Positions 36,142-45,494 of a stretch of 64,000 bases of DNA are shown piece by piece. The notes beneath the pieces were generated by a model. The model worked only from the letters and a program-made list of their open reading frames with translations, was not told the DNA's origin and made no database searches. The stretch's first letter is position 1. Every line of letters starts with the position of its first letter. The stretch spans positions 187,731 to 251,730 of the forward strand of contig DDSH01000028.1 in NCBI GenBank assembly GCA_002343775.1, written 5' to 3'. Origin of the DNA: Anaerolineales bacterium UBA2395 (GTDB lineage Bacteria > Chloroflexota > Anaerolineae > Anaerolineales > Villigracilaceae). The translations under genes and the position numbers were made by a program.

Positions 36142-37005
36142 TTATCTCAGGAACTCGATCAGATGTTTGTTGACCGCCTCGGCTTCGTCGTGCTGAACCC
36201 AATGCGTGGCTTTCTCGAACATGACTGACCTGCCCATATTGCACAGGTCCAGCGACGGTTGCACCATTTCATGGCTAAGCGCCACATCGTTCCTGCCCCA
36301 CAGGATCAGCGTTGGAACCTTCACCCGTCGCGCAGGCACCTGCCCACGAAACACATATTTGACACTATTCCTGAATATGCTGCGATACCAGTTCAGCATT
36401 GCGGTCAACGCGCCCGGCTGCGACCATGCCTTGCGGTATTCTTCGATGTCGCTTCGGCTGAAGGTGCTCTTGCGACCAGAACCGACCAGCATCCGCGCCA
36501 TGTTGCGGTAGTCGCTGCGGCTCAACACCCATTCCACGAAAAAGGGGATTTGAAAGAAGAACACATACCAGGATTTTTTGCGCTGTTCGGGGTTTTTCAG
36601 GATAAAGCGCGTCATCACATCGGGATGTGGGACATTCAGGATGGCAAGTTTTTCCAGGCGGCTTGGGTTTTCCAATGCCAGCGTCCACGCCACGACCGCG
36701 CCCCAATCGTGCCCAACCACCCGGGCTTTTTCGATCCCAAAATGGTCGAGTAAGCCGATAATGTCTTTCGCGAGTATGTCCAATTTGTAGGAGGAAACCC
36801 CTTTTGGCTTATCCGAGAGGTTGTACCCACGCTGGTCGGGAACGATGACGTGAAACCCCGCTTCGACCAACGCAGGGATCTGTTTGCGCCAGCCGTAGTG
36901 GAATTCGGGGAAGCCGTGTAACAAAATGACCGGCGTCCCGTTTTCCGGTCCGGCGGTCATGGTCATTAATTTTATGTTGTTGGTTGGGATGAGTTTGCGT
37001 TGCAT
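36142..37005 (-). CDS. Alpha/beta hydrolase, epoxide hydrolase-like
   Basis: 287 residues from the ATG at 37005 (AGGCGG just upstream); the frame is open further but that part overlaps the SDR gene and reads as its shadow. HGFPEF oxyanion motif; nucleophile Asp in VVGHDWGAVVAW; catalytic His in ATHWVQHDE near the end. HGxP and the Asp nucleophile favour epoxide hydrolase or a haloacid/haloalkane dehalogenase relative. It starts 5 bases after the SDR stop. Confidence 0.88.
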   Translation of the reverse strand: MQRKLIPTNNIKLMTMTAGPENGTPVILLHGFPEFHYGWRKQIPALVEAGFHVIVPDQRGYNLSDKPKGVSSYKLDILAKDIIGLLDHFGIEKARVVGHDWGAVVAWTLALENPSRLEKLAILNVPHPDVMTRFILKNPEQRKKSWYVFFFQIPFFVEWVLSRSDYRNMARMLVGSGRKSTFSRSDIEEYRKAWSQPGALTAMLNWYRSIFRNSVKYVFRGQVPARRVKVPTLILWGRNDVALSHEMVQPSLDLCNMGRSVMFEKATHWVQHDEAEAVNKHLIEFLR

Positions 37006-37010
37006 TCCGC

Positions 37011-37688
37011 CTAGTATAACGGAATTCTCGCTCCATTCACCTTGCTCGCAGCATCTGAGAACAGATACTCCATCGTGGCGACGATCACATCGGGGGTGGT
37101 GCCGGTTCCCTTGCGGGAGGCATCCACTTCGATGGCGCGGACGTGAATGATGTTTGCCGTCACTTTCGCATCTTTCAACTCGGCGGCGAGGGAAAGCACC
37201 AGGTTCTCCTGCGCAGCTTTGGCAGCCGTGTACACCGCTGATTTGCCGGGCGGATTCGGCACGGTGGAGGCGGAGATGATGATCACCCGTCCCCAATCGT
37301 TCTTCGAGAGCGGCTCCTCGAAGGATTTGAACAAGTTGAAGGTCGTGCGGACATGCTGGTTCAGCATAAATTCCAAGTCATCGGCAGGCGTTTCGATGAA
37401 GGTCTTTCCGCCAACCCAGCCGCCGACGAGGTGGAACAAGGCGTGGACACCGCCAAATTTGGAAAGAATCGCTGCGGCGGAGTCTTGAAGCGCTGCCCCA
37501 TCGAGCAGGTTCACGGTTCCGGTGTAGAGTCGCTCTGGGGGCAGGCTCAATTCGCGGGCGAGGGCATCCAATTTATTTTTGTCGATGTCGAGCAAAGCCA
37601 GATTGTGACCCATGCCCGCAAAGGTCTTTGCGACAAGATTTCCCAACACGCCGGTTGCCCCGGTGATCACGATCGTCTTATTCATCAT
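37011..37688 (-). CDS. Short-chain dehydrogenase/reductase
   Basis: 225 residues. Nucleotide-binding TGATGVLG, catalytic Ser in IISAST and the YxxxK motif YTAAK. Classical SDR with NAD(P); substrate unknown. Two adjacent ATG codons (37688, 37685) are possible starts. It lies 10 bases after ribA in the same unit. Confidence 0.9.
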   Translation of the reverse strand: MMNKTIVITGATGVLGNLVAKTFAGMGHNLALLDIDKNKLDALARELSLPPERLYTGTVNLLDGAALQDSAAAILSKFGGVHALFHLVGGWVGGKTFIETPADDLEFMLNQHVRTTFNLFKSFEEPLSKNDWGRVIIISASTVPNPPGKSAVYTAAKAAQENLVLSLAAELKDAKVTANIIHVRAIEVDASRKGTGTTPDVIVATMEYLFSDAASKVNGARIPLY

Positions 37689-37698
37689 TCTGCATTCT

Positions 37699-38457
37699 TC
37701 ATTCGTAAAGCGCCTTGATCTGGTCTTCGGTCATGCCTTCAACGATGGCGGGGTCGCTTTGTTCAGGCAGGTGTTCCTTGCCGTGAAAATCGAGCATGTG
37801 ACCAGACTTGGCAGCTTTGGTCTTGAGATAGAAAACATTGTGTTCGTTCGTGGGCAAAATGTGCGGCAGGCGTTCGTTGATCTTGACGCCATGCTGCTCG
37901 AGCTGCGCGATCTTCTTGGGGTTGTTGGTCATCAATTTGATGGAGCTGACCTTGAGCGAATGGATCATGTGCGCGGCGACGGCATAATCACGTTCATCGT
38001 CGCGGAAACCAAGCGCAAGATTCGCTTCCACCGTATCGAGCCCTTGATCCTGCAAGGTGTAGGCGCGGATCTTGTTGGTCAGCCCAATGCCGCGTCCTTC
38101 TTGACGCAGGTATAAGACCATGCCGCACTCCATGCCGCCGATCTTTTGCAATGCCGCTTCAAGCTGGTCGCGGCAGTCGCAGCGCAGCGAACCGATGGCG
38201 TCGCCCGTCAGGCATTCCGAGTGCAGGCGCACCGGCACGTCGTCTGCGCCAATCACATCGCCTTTGATGATGGCAACATGCTCTTTGTGATCGCGGTTGT
38301 TTGAAAACGCCACAATGTGAAAGTCGCCGAAGCGGGTGGGCAGTTCGGCAATGGCTTCGATATGAACGCAGATCTTATCCTCTCCATATCCTTCGCATTC
38401 GTGGCAGCAATCTTCTTCCAGAAGAACCTGAATTTTTTCATGCATCAATGTAGACAT
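37699..38457 (-). CDS. ribA: GTP cyclohydrolase II
   Basis: 252 residues. Zinc triad within SECLTGDAIGSLRCDCR, GTP-binding QEGRGIGL, and the C-terminal MTNNPKKIAQLEQHGV stretch. It makes 2,5-diamino-6-ribosylamino-pyrimidinone phosphate from GTP, the first step of riboflavin synthesis. The DHBP-synthase (RibB) domain often fused to RibA is absent. About 50 N-terminal residues (CHECEGYGEDKICVH) include a Cys pair that resembles a small extra metal site. GGAG precedes the ATG. It follows the RibD-type reductase gene by 18 bases. Confidence 0.95.
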   Translation of the reverse strand: MSTLMHEKIQVLLEEDCCHECEGYGEDKICVHIEAIAELPTRFGDFHIVAFSNNRDHKEHVAIIKGDVIGADDVPVRLHSECLTGDAIGSLRCDCRDQLEAALQKIGGMECGMVLYLRQEGRGIGLTNKIRAYTLQDQGLDTVEANLALGFRDDERDYAVAAHMIHSLKVSSIKLMTNNPKKIAQLEQHGVKINERLPHILPTNEHNVFYLKTKAAKSGHMLDFHGKEHLPEQSDPAIVEGMTEDQIKALYE

Positions 38458-38475
38458 AGCTTCTCCAGCAAAATT

Positions 38476-39153
38476 TCAAAATTTGTATTTCAGTAAAACC
38501 CCGCCATCGTCCCAGCGCTCCACGTCGGTGAGATGCATCGCAAGCACCTTTTCACGCGGAACGCCGAAACCGTCGGCAGGAGTTGGAGCATTTGCGCCGC
38601 CGAAGACCATTGGCGCCATATAGACCAGCAGCTCGTCCACCAGACCCAGCCGCATGAGTTCAAAGTTGATCGTCCCCCCGCCTTCCACCATCAAGCGATC
38701 CACACCGATCTGTTTCAACGTGGTCATCATCTTGTTCAAGTCAACCCGTGGTGTTTGGTCCACGTACACATCAACGCCCAGCGCGCGCAAGTGCTCAATC
38801 TGCGTTATGGACGTCTGTGATGTTGTAAATATTACCAACCGCGTATCGCCAGCCTTAATAAAATCTGAGTCTTTTGGGATGTCTGCAACGGTTACAACAC
38901 CCACCTTAATGGGGTTGGGTGAACGCCCCATTTGAATCCGCCCCTCACGCAGCGCTTCACTCTTGACTGTGAGCTTTGGCTGTTCCTCGAGCAGCGTCTT
39001 CCCGCCAACAAGGACGGCATCCGCCGCGGCACGCAATTCATCCACGCGCTGTTTATCCCGCGCCGACGAGATCGCCGCGCCTTTGCGTTCGAAGGTGTCT
39101 ATTTTTCCATCCGCCGTCATGGCGACGTTGATAAAGGTGTAGGGTCTGTTCAT
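38476..39153 (-). CDS. Riboflavin pyrimidine reductase (RibD C-terminal type)
   Basis: 225 residues matching only the reductase half of RibD: MNRPYTFINVAMTADGKID at the start, DAVLVGGKT, MVEGGGTINFELM in the middle, and LVYMAPMVFGGANAP at the end. It reduces the ribosylamino-pyrimidine using NADPH. The deaminase domain is missing, so deamination must be encoded elsewhere. It sits between the second M1 peptidase (17 bases) and ribA (18 bases). Confidence 0.93.
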   Translation of the reverse strand: MNRPYTFINVAMTADGKIDTFERKGAAISSARDKQRVDELRAAADAVLVGGKTLLEEQPKLTVKSEALREGRIQMGRSPNPIKVGVVTVADIPKDSDFIKAGDTRLVIFTTSQTSITQIEHLRALGVDVYVDQTPRVDLNKMMTTLKQIGVDRLMVEGGGTINFELMRLGLVDELLVYMAPMVFGGANAPTPADGFGVPREKVLAMHLTDVERWDDGGVLLKYKF

Positions 39154-39170
39154 GGTTTCTTTTTTGAACG

Positions 39171-40769
39171 CTAATACGAACCGGCAAAATATTGCGAGAT
39201 CAACCCGTTGTAGTTGACGGCAACCGTTTCGCGGGCAAGGGCGAAGAAATCTGTGCTGGTGGCGTGACCGTGGGAATAGCGTGTGGCGTAGGTTTGAATG
39301 AATTTCGAGAAGTTGCCATACCCCATCAGTTCGCGCATGTCATCAAGGAAGAGTGCGCCGCGGAAATAGACCGCATTGGTATAGGCGCGGAACGAAGCAT
39401 AGTCGTAGATCGAACCATCCACATAACCGGTGGGCTTGAAGTAGTTAACGCGGAACTGCCACCACCAGCTAATGTTGGAGGGGTAATTATTCTCATAGAA
39501 TATCCGCTCGCTGTAGGTGGCAAGGGCTTCGTCCAGCCAGGGTTCGAGGGCATGGTCGCTGCCGACGAGGCTGTACCACCATTGATGCGCGATCTCATGC
39601 ACGCCGATGGTGGTCAGGTTGCTGCGGGCGGTTCCATTGTATTGGCTGTAAAAATCGGTGGAGAGGAAGACCAGCCCATCGTATTCCATGCCGTCATCCA
39701 TGTCGGTTTGCACGATGGCAATCGTCTGATGTGGATAAGGTGCGAATTGTGCCGAGAACGTCTCAATGGCTTTACCGGCATAGATCACCATATCCTCTCC
39801 GCCGCTTTTAAAGCCGCTGAAATAATACGAGCGGATGGCAACATTGCCTGCCATTGTTTCCGCCACGATGAATTCATCGCTGGCAGATACAGCCAGTGTT
39901 CGCGTGCCATACATGCGGTAACGCGTCCACTCGCCGTTGGATTCGGGCGATGCGCCCACAGCGAAGGTCACGCCGGGGTCGGTCTTGATGTTCAGTTCCA
40001 CGTCCGAGGCGTCATAGACGAGATGCTCGCCCCACGGCATGGGATCATGCAAAATCCACCCGCCGCGGTGCGGGACAACGAAGGGATACCAATCCACGAG
40101 ATTGATCTGGTTGAAGTCGTAGCCGAAGACATCGCTGGCGCTTTTGGCAGGGATCTTAAGATTGAAGTTGAGCGAGATCGTGGTGGCGGCACCGGGTGCC
40201 AGCGATTGGTTCAACGTGACTGCCAGGCGTTGCCCGCTCAGAGAGTAGGAGGTCAATGCCGCGCCATCTTGTGAGATGGAATTGAGGGTGAAGGCATTGG
40301 TGTACAGGTTCGGCTGAACAGAGAGGACGAGGTCTGCGAGGGTGGAGCCGGTCTGGTTGTAATAGCGGATGGTCTGGTCGGCGCTGAGAGTCTTGTTTGC
40401 AAAATCAAGTGTCACATGCAGGATGTAATTTGGGCGCGAAGAATTTGTCGGCGGGGAGGAGGTTGGGGCAGAGGTATCCGCTGTCGGTGAAGAAGGAAGC
40501 GGGGTCAGCGTCACAGTTGGCGTTGCTGTGATGGTGGATGTCGCGCTGGGAATCAATGATGCGGTGAAGGTCGGCACGGGCGTATCTGCTTCCGATGGCA
40601 GAAAGGGCGTGGGCGTGGCGGCGTTTGGGTCACGCGTGGGAAGAATGAACGGCGCGAAAGGCAGCGGAGTGGGGGCAGGCGCAGGCGCAGCACAGGCGAA
40701 GAGGAAGATGGAAAGTAGAAAGTGCGTAATTCCTACTTTGAAATTCGCGATCGGAGATTTATCTTTCAT
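39171..40769 (-). CDS. Secreted M1-family metallopeptidase, lipoprotein (copy A)
   Basis: 532 residues. A lipobox-type signal (LLSIFLFAC) precedes a Thr/Pro/Ser-rich linker (to about residue 100), then the peptidase: zinc motif HEIAHQWW near residue 392, with the third ligand Glu in WLDEALATYSE. M1 enzymes are aminopeptidases using a GAMEN-type exopeptidase site, which I cannot identify here. It overlaps the paralogue's stop by 4 bases (ATGA). The two copies are similar in order and in the HExxH-x18-E spacing, so they came from a tandem duplication. Confidence 0.92.
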   Translation of the reverse strand: MKDKSPIANFKVGITHFLLSIFLFACAAPAPAPTPLPFAPFILPTRDPNAATPTPFLPSEADTPVPTFTASLIPSATSTITATPTVTLTPLPSSPTADTSAPTSSPPTNSSRPNYILHVTLDFANKTLSADQTIRYYNQTGSTLADLVLSVQPNLYTNAFTLNSISQDGAALTSYSLSGQRLAVTLNQSLAPGAATTISLNFNLKIPAKSASDVFGYDFNQINLVDWYPFVVPHRGGWILHDPMPWGEHLVYDASDVELNIKTDPGVTFAVGASPESNGEWTRYRMYGTRTLAVSASDEFIVAETMAGNVAIRSYYFSGFKSGGEDMVIYAGKAIETFSAQFAPYPHQTIAIVQTDMDDGMEYDGLVFLSTDFYSQYNGTARSNLTTIGVHEIAHQWWYSLVGSDHALEPWLDEALATYSERIFYENNYPSNISWWWQFRVNYFKPTGYVDGSIYDYASFRAYTNAVYFRGALFLDDMRELMGYGNFSKFIQTYATRYSHGHATSTDFFALARETVAVNYNGLISQYFAGSY

Positions 40770-42256
40770 TGATAGATACTGCGGAAGTATTGATTGATCA
40801 GGTCGGAAATATCTGCACCGGTGCTGGCGCGCAAAATGCGGAAGAAATCATTCGCAGTGACGATCTTGCCGCGTCCTTCTTGGAGGTAGGTTTGCAGGAA
40901 GTTAAAGAAGGCTTCGTCGCCCATGCGTTGACGGATCTTTTCAAGGAAGTGCGCACCCTGGAAGTAGGTGGCATTGGTGTAGGGGCGGAATCCCTGCCCT
41001 TCGTAAATGGGAATATCGACAAAGCCCTCCGGCTTGTAAAAGTCGATGCGATACGACCACCACCACCCGACAATATCTGGATGGGTGTTTTCGTAGTAGA
41101 TGCGTTCGGAATAGGTGGCAAGGGTTTCATCCAACCAGGGTTGCAGCGCTTGATCGCTGGCAACCAGTTCGAACCACCATTGATGCGCGGTCTCGTGTGC
41201 GGCAACGAAGGTTAAATAATTTGCAGGCGTACCATCGTACAAATTATAGAAATCTTTGCTGAGATAGAAAAACGCGGAATACTCCATGCCGTCATTAAAG
41301 TCACCCATCACAATGGCGAGGCTTTTGTGCGGATAAGGTCCATATTTTGCGCCAAAGACCTGCACTGCCTGCGCAGATGCCAGCAAGGCAGCTTGTCCGC
41401 CGCGTTCATTGAATGGGAAGTAATAGCTGGTGAGCGCCACATCACCCACCTGTGTACTGGAGGTTTGGAACTCGCGGCTGGCGGCGAGAGCGAAGGTCCG
41501 CGCGGAAGTGATGGCATAACGGGTGGAACCGTCGGGCAACGCTTCGGGGACTCCGCTGGCAGCGACGACGGGAATCCGGGCAGGGTCGCTGAATTTGAGG
41601 TTGACCTCGTAATCCGCCGCTTCATAGACGAGATGCTCGCCGTAATACCACGGGTCATGCAAGATCCATTCTCCGTTGATCTGCGGCACGATGAATGGAT
41701 ACCAGTTCACAAGGTTGATCTGTCGGCTGGTGTAGCCATAAATGCGCGGACGGGACACGCTCGGGTCTTCCTGCTCGGCAAAGGGCAGTGTCAGCGTGTA
41801 CTGAAGTTTGATCTCGGTCACCCCGCCCGCGGGCAGCATGGAAGCGAGCGAAAGGTCGAGGCGCTGTCCGTTGAGAGAATAGGTCGTCAGCGGTTCCCCA
41901 TCGACGGTAATCCCGCCAAGGGAAAAACTTCCATCCCAGAGATTGGGGATGATCGCGATCACAAGCGCGTTGAGTTGGTTGCCGGTTCGATTGGGATAGA
42001 GAATGGTCTGGTCTACGCTGACGATGTGGGCGTCATAGTCGATGGTGGTGTTAAGCGTATATTTGGCGCGTTCCAGTGTGGGAACCGGGGTGTTCGTGGG
42101 CAGCGGTGTTTCCGTAGGCAAAGCAGGAGTATCCGTAACCGGCAATTCCACAAAGACCGATTCTGTGGGAGTTGGAACGTCAGCGGGCTGATTCGAAGAA
42201 CAAGCGGAGATAAAAATGAAAAACAAAAGAATTAAGATGGTTTTATGCGTGGTCAT
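40766..42256 (-). CDS. Secreted M1-family metallopeptidase, lipoprotein (copy B)
   Basis: 496 residues from the ATG at 42256; a TTG at 42280 is possible but has no ribosome binding site. Lipobox IFISAC, Pro/Thr-rich linker to about residue 75, peptidase domain with HETAHQWW near residue 352 and WLDETLATYSE. First gene of the seven-gene unit; a terminator of the upstream gene lies 53 bases before. Both copies are probably anchored to the outer face of the membrane and degrade peptides. Confidence 0.92.
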   Translation of the reverse strand: MTTHKTILILLFFIFISACSSNQPADVPTPTESVFVELPVTDTPALPTETPLPTNTPVPTLERAKYTLNTTIDYDAHIVSVDQTILYPNRTGNQLNALVIAIIPNLWDGSFSLGGITVDGEPLTTYSLNGQRLDLSLASMLPAGGVTEIKLQYTLTLPFAEQEDPSVSRPRIYGYTSRQINLVNWYPFIVPQINGEWILHDPWYYGEHLVYEAADYEVNLKFSDPARIPVVAASGVPEALPDGSTRYAITSARTFALAASREFQTSSTQVGDVALTSYYFPFNERGGQAALLASAQAVQVFGAKYGPYPHKSLAIVMGDFNDGMEYSAFFYLSKDFYNLYDGTPANYLTFVAAHETAHQWWFELVASDQALQPWLDETLATYSERIYYENTHPDIVGWWWSYRIDFYKPEGFVDIPIYEGQGFRPYTNATYFQGAHFLEKIRQRMGDEAFFNFLQTYLQEGRGKIVTANDFFRILRASTGADISDLINQYFRSIYQ

Positions 42257-42308
42257 GGTGGCAATTCTACCGCTTGTCAATTAAAGTTGGATGTGACTGG
42301 AAATAAAA

Positions 42309-42339
42309 ACAGGGGCGACCCGGCGAGAGTCGCCCCTGT
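42309..42339 (-). terminator. Terminator after the SRPBCC gene
   Basis: 11-bp stem (42309-42319 with 42329-42339), 9-base loop, followed on the minus strand by TTTTTATTT. It lies 21 bases after the SRPBCC stop. Confidence 0.9.
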
Positions 42340-42359
42340 AAATAGGATTCACCAACCGA

Positions 42360-42803
42360 TCAAGCTTCGACGTTCTTCTTCAGTGCCGCCAGCGAATCGT
42401 TTAATAAGCCCATCATCTGTCCCTTCATCATGTCTTCCATGCCGGGCATGGAGGGCATTCCGGCAGGTACAAGGTTCACATCCATTTTCATGGTGACTTT
42501 GGTGCCGTCGCCATCCGCTTCGAGGATGGTGGTGTTGACCATGTCGGAGGCGGGAGGCGGCGCGAACGTTTTGACACTGAACATACGATCCTGTTCAAAG
42601 CCGACGACTTCGTTCATGGTCTCGATCTTGTGCCCGTTGGCGGTGGTGATGATCTTGTAGCGGCTGCCCACCTTGAGCGGACCATCCACTTCAATACCGG
42701 TAATATACTGACTCATTTTCTTCTGATTTTCGAGATTGGTGATGTATGCAAAAATGTCTGCTGCAGATTTGTTAAGTTTGAGGGATGCTTCAAGAACTGC
42801 CAT
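42360..42803 (-). CDS. SRPBCC/START-like protein (CoxG or polyketide cyclase type)
   Basis: 147 residues with the SRPBCC lipid/ligand-binding fold: N-terminal strand and helix pattern (LEASLKLNKSAADIFAYITN), GSRYKIITTANG, and the C-terminal long helix ending LKKNVEA. Met-rich loop MPSMPGMEDMMKGQMMG is unusual. Ligand unknown. AAGGAG precedes the ATG. Single gene. Confidence 0.8.
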   Translation of the reverse strand: MAVLEASLKLNKSAADIFAYITNLENQKKMSQYITGIEVDGPLKVGSRYKIITTANGHKIETMNEVVGFEQDRMFSVKTFAPPPASDMVNTTILEADGDGTKVTMKMDVNLVPAGMPSMPGMEDMMKGQMMGLLNDSLAALKKNVEA

Positions 42804-42924
42804 GGTTTATCTCCTTTGGTTATTTTTAAATATAACAGTCATTATATGGGCTTGGTTCGATCTGGCAATGAACTTAAGGGGGATTCATCTCATGACCATT
42901 GGTACTATGCCAATTTTTCATTGT

Positions 42925-43623
42925 TCAATATTGAACTGCCCTCGGAAGTCTTTTCGCCGCTTCGATGGCATTGTTCAATTCCTTTGGCAATGGCGCAATG
43001 CCGTCAAAACCTGTTCGTTCGACGAATTCGACCAGCATCTTCCGCAGGTCTTCCATTTTCCACTTTGTGAATTTATCCGGGGTGTCCAACCCTGCATCGT
43101 AATACAATCGTGCGCGAACGCTCTTGATCGCACCCAAACGTGATAGATCTGAAAGTTTCACCAGTTCCAAAATGGTTTTTAAAGGGATACCCGTTTGTTT
43201 TGAGAGTTTTTTGCGGTTATCCGGTGTTTTTCCCGCCTCAAGCATGTGCTCCACGTTGATAATCCTCGATTTCTCCAGTTTGGCAATCGCTTCCAAATCC
43301 ACGCCGCGAAAGTTGCGGAGCTTAAAAACCTGACGCGTTCTGGCTGTCCCCTCTTCGCGAAAGGCATGAGCAAAATGAGCCAAATCAAGTTTTCCAGCGA
43401 ATTTAAAATAGAGGATGACCCCTCGAATATGAATCTTGACCCGCCCGGGATCAATGGACATTACATAGTCCTGCACATCCTTTTTCAGCGCTTCGTCCAA
43501 CTCAATGCCTGATCGGGCAGCCAAAAATGTTTCAAACGCCTCAACCTGAGTCACCAACCCATCAATAACATGCCCTTTTTTGCCAGCCTTTTTCAAGAAC
43601 TGTCTAAATCCCTGCTCGTCCAT
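42925..43623 (-). CDS. DUF4332-like helix-hairpin-helix protein
   Basis: 232 residues from the ATG at 43623 (GGGAGG at spacing 5); an earlier in-frame start is unsupported. The N-terminal half is helical. The C-terminal half holds two helix-hairpin-helix-like units, of the type in DUF4332 (LSKQTGIPLKTILELVKLSD; AGLDTPDKFTKWKMEDL). Such units usually bind nucleic acid, but the function is unknown. Confidence 0.7.
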   Translation of the reverse strand: MDEQGFRQFLKKAGKKGHVIDGLVTQVEAFETFLAARSGIELDEALKKDVQDYVMSIDPGRVKIHIRGVILYFKFAGKLDLAHFAHAFREEGTARTRQVFKLRNFRGVDLEAIAKLEKSRIINVEHMLEAGKTPDNRKKLSKQTGIPLKTILELVKLSDLSRLGAIKSVRARLYYDAGLDTPDKFTKWKMEDLRKMLVEFVERTGFDGIAPLPKELNNAIEAAKRLPRAVQY

Positions 43624-43700
43624 ACGACCCTCCCAACTTCCTGAACACTTTCTCACTCCAGATCGTATCACATCTCCGATTCACATGTCACTTTGCATAG

Positions 43701-44516
43701 TCATGACCGTTTCAACCGGTTCCAGGAAAAAGCAAATAGAAACATTGATGTTGCAGTCAGAACAATAGCTGAGCCCGAAACGATATTAAAGTAATAACTG
43801 ACGTACAAACCGATCACAGACGATAATGCCCCGATCAATGCCGATACCAGCATCATAGGCAGCAGGCGGCGGGTAAGCAGGTACGCTGTCGCAGCAGGAG
43901 TGACCAGCATGGCGGCGGCAAGGCTGACTCCCACGGTTTGCAACGAGACCACCACGGTCAACGCCAGCAGGACGAGCATCAGGTTGCGTAGCAGTTCAGC
44001 CGGCAAACGCAACGTCGCGGCAAGCACTGGGTCAAACGAAATAACCAAAAAAGGTTTGTAGAGCAACGCCACGATCAGCAGGATGACCACGCTCAAACCG
44101 CCGATCAGCCAGATATCCATAGTGCTGACACCCAGAACATTCCCAAAAAGGATATGCGACAAGTCCACAGCGTAGGTCTGCATGGTACTGATCAACGCCA
44201 CACCGAGCGACAATGCCGCCGCGAACAGGATGCCGATGGCGGTATCTTCCTTGATGGTGCCTTCCTTCGTGAACAGCCCGATGCTCAAAGCAACCACCAC
44301 CGCCGCCACCCCGGCACCGACCAGCAAATCACCATTCAAGATGTAGGCGATCGCCACTCCGGGCAGTATGGCATGTGCTATCGCATCGCCGAGGAATGCC
44401 ATCCCGCGCAGGACAACATAGGTACCCATCACAGCACAGAGCACACCCACAATGACGGAAGCCAGTAATCCGCGTTGCATGAATTCATACGTGAGAGGTT
44501 CAAGGAGCCAGTTCAT
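43701..44516 (-). CDS. Zinc/manganese ABC transporter permease (ZnuB/MntB family)
   Basis: 271 residues, about eight to nine membrane helices. Family signatures: GSVIVGVLCAVMGTYVVLRGMAFLGDAIAH-like start region, LPGVAIAYIL and SLQTVGVSLAAAMLVTPAATA. It carries a divalent metal through the membrane. It overlaps the ATPase gene by 4 bases. No substrate-binding protein gene is next to it, so that part must be elsewhere. Confidence 0.94.
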   Translation of the reverse strand: MNWLLEPLTYEFMQRGLLASVIVGVLCAVMGTYVVLRGMAFLGDAIAHAILPGVAIAYILNGDLLVGAGVAAVVVALSIGLFTKEGTIKEDTAIGILFAAALSLGVALISTMQTYAVDLSHILFGNVLGVSTMDIWLIGGLSVVILLIVALLYKPFLVISFDPVLAATLRLPAELLRNLMLVLLALTVVVSLQTVGVSLAAAMLVTPAATAYLLTRRLLPMMLVSALIGALSSVIGLYVSYYFNIVSGSAIVLTATSMFLFAFSWNRLKRS

Positions 44517-45349
44517 TTCACCTCGGTATGATGATGGTGATGATGTTCTTCATCCGGCGGGCAGCATTCGTCCACCAGCATCATCCCGTTTTCCATCACC
44601 AGCAATGAATTGCCGAATGCCTGAGCGAGGTTTTCCTTGACGAAAACCTCCTGGGGTGTGCCAAAAGCGATGAGACGGTGATTCAGCAAAAGCACCAGGT
44701 CGAAGCGCGAACCGGCAAGATTCAGATCGTGGGTGGAGACCATCGCGGTCACTTCCTGCGACTGCAAATGGTCCAGCAGCCGAAGCGTCACTTCCTGCGT
44801 GGTGATATCCACACCGGTGAACGGCTCATCCATCAAAAGGATGTGCGGCTCCTGCGCAATGGCGCGCGCCAAAAACGCCCGCTGCTGCTGACCGCCGGAA
44901 AGCTGACCGATGGATTGATCCGCCAGGTCCGCGATGCCCATTTGTGAAAGGCTTTTTTGAACCGCCTCCCTATCATATGCCGAAGCGCGTTTCAACCAAC
45001 CCATTTGCGCGAACCGCCCCATCATCACCACATCGTGGACGGTGACGGGGAAACGCCAATCCACTTCTTCGCGTTGGGGGACGTACGCCACGCAATCCTG
45101 ATGCGAGCCCAGCTGTTCGCCGTGAATGAGGATCTGCCCCTGCTGTAACGGAAGCAACCCAACCAGCGCTTTGAACAGCGTGGATTTGCCCGCGCCGTTG
45201 GGTCCCACCACGGCAACGCGCGCACCGTGCGGGACCTGGAAACTGAGCTGGTCGAGAATGATCTTCTCGCTGTAGCCGATGCGGATATTCTGAACTTCAA
45301 GACGATGAGGGATATGTGACATGGCGATTGAAAGACGTGCTTGTTTCAT
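44513..45349 (-). CDS. Zinc/manganese ABC transporter ATP-binding protein (ZnuC/MntA family)
   Basis: 278 residues. Walker A GPNGAGKS, signature LSGGQQQR, Walker B HILLMDEPF, H-loop STHD. It energises the adjacent permease. The C-terminus ends in a metal-binding-like tail, CCPPDEEHHHHHHTEVK. The start at 45322 is an alternative; neither has a strong ribosome binding site. It lies in one direction with the Zur-type regulator gene upstream, separated by a hairpin. Confidence 0.94.
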   Translation of the reverse strand: MKQARLSIAMSHIPHRLEVQNIRIGYSEKIILDQLSFQVPHGARVAVVGPNGAGKSTLFKALVGLLPLQQGQILIHGEQLGSHQDCVAYVPQREEVDWRFPVTVHDVVMMGRFAQMGWLKRASAYDREAVQKSLSQMGIADLADQSIGQLSGGQQQRAFLARAIAQEPHILLMDEPFTGVDITTQEVTLRLLDHLQSQEVTAMVSTHDLNLAGSRFDLVLLLNHRLIAFGTPQEVFVKENLAQAFGNSLLVMENGMMLVDECCPPDEEHHHHHHTEVK

Positions 45350-45448
45350 TCCTATCTTACTTCAAAATATTTAACATGACCCTTGATCTCCAACCCAATC
45401 TCGGGTGTGATCAAAAATAGTATTGATAAACTTTTTCATTTACCATTC

Positions 45449-45488
45449 ATAAATTTTATCCCTCACCGACGTGAGGGATTGAATTTAT
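45449..45488 (-). terminator. Hairpin after the Fur/Zur gene
   Basis: 9-bp GC-rich core (45458-45466 with 45471-45479) flanked by 7 bp of outer pairing (45449-45455 with 45482-45488). It follows the regulator stop by about 6 bases and may give partial read-through into the ABC genes. Confidence 0.7.
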
Positions 45489-45494
45489 GGCGTG

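Noticed and set aside
37006..37296. 97-residue N-terminal extension of the alpha/beta hydrolase
   Set aside because: It overlaps the SDR gene and has no family similarity; the ATG at 37005 fits the family start.
39192..42235. Long plus-strand frames (360 and 302 codons) opposite the M1 peptidases
   Set aside because: Antisense shadows; no domain recognised, while the minus strand has clear HExxH peptidases.
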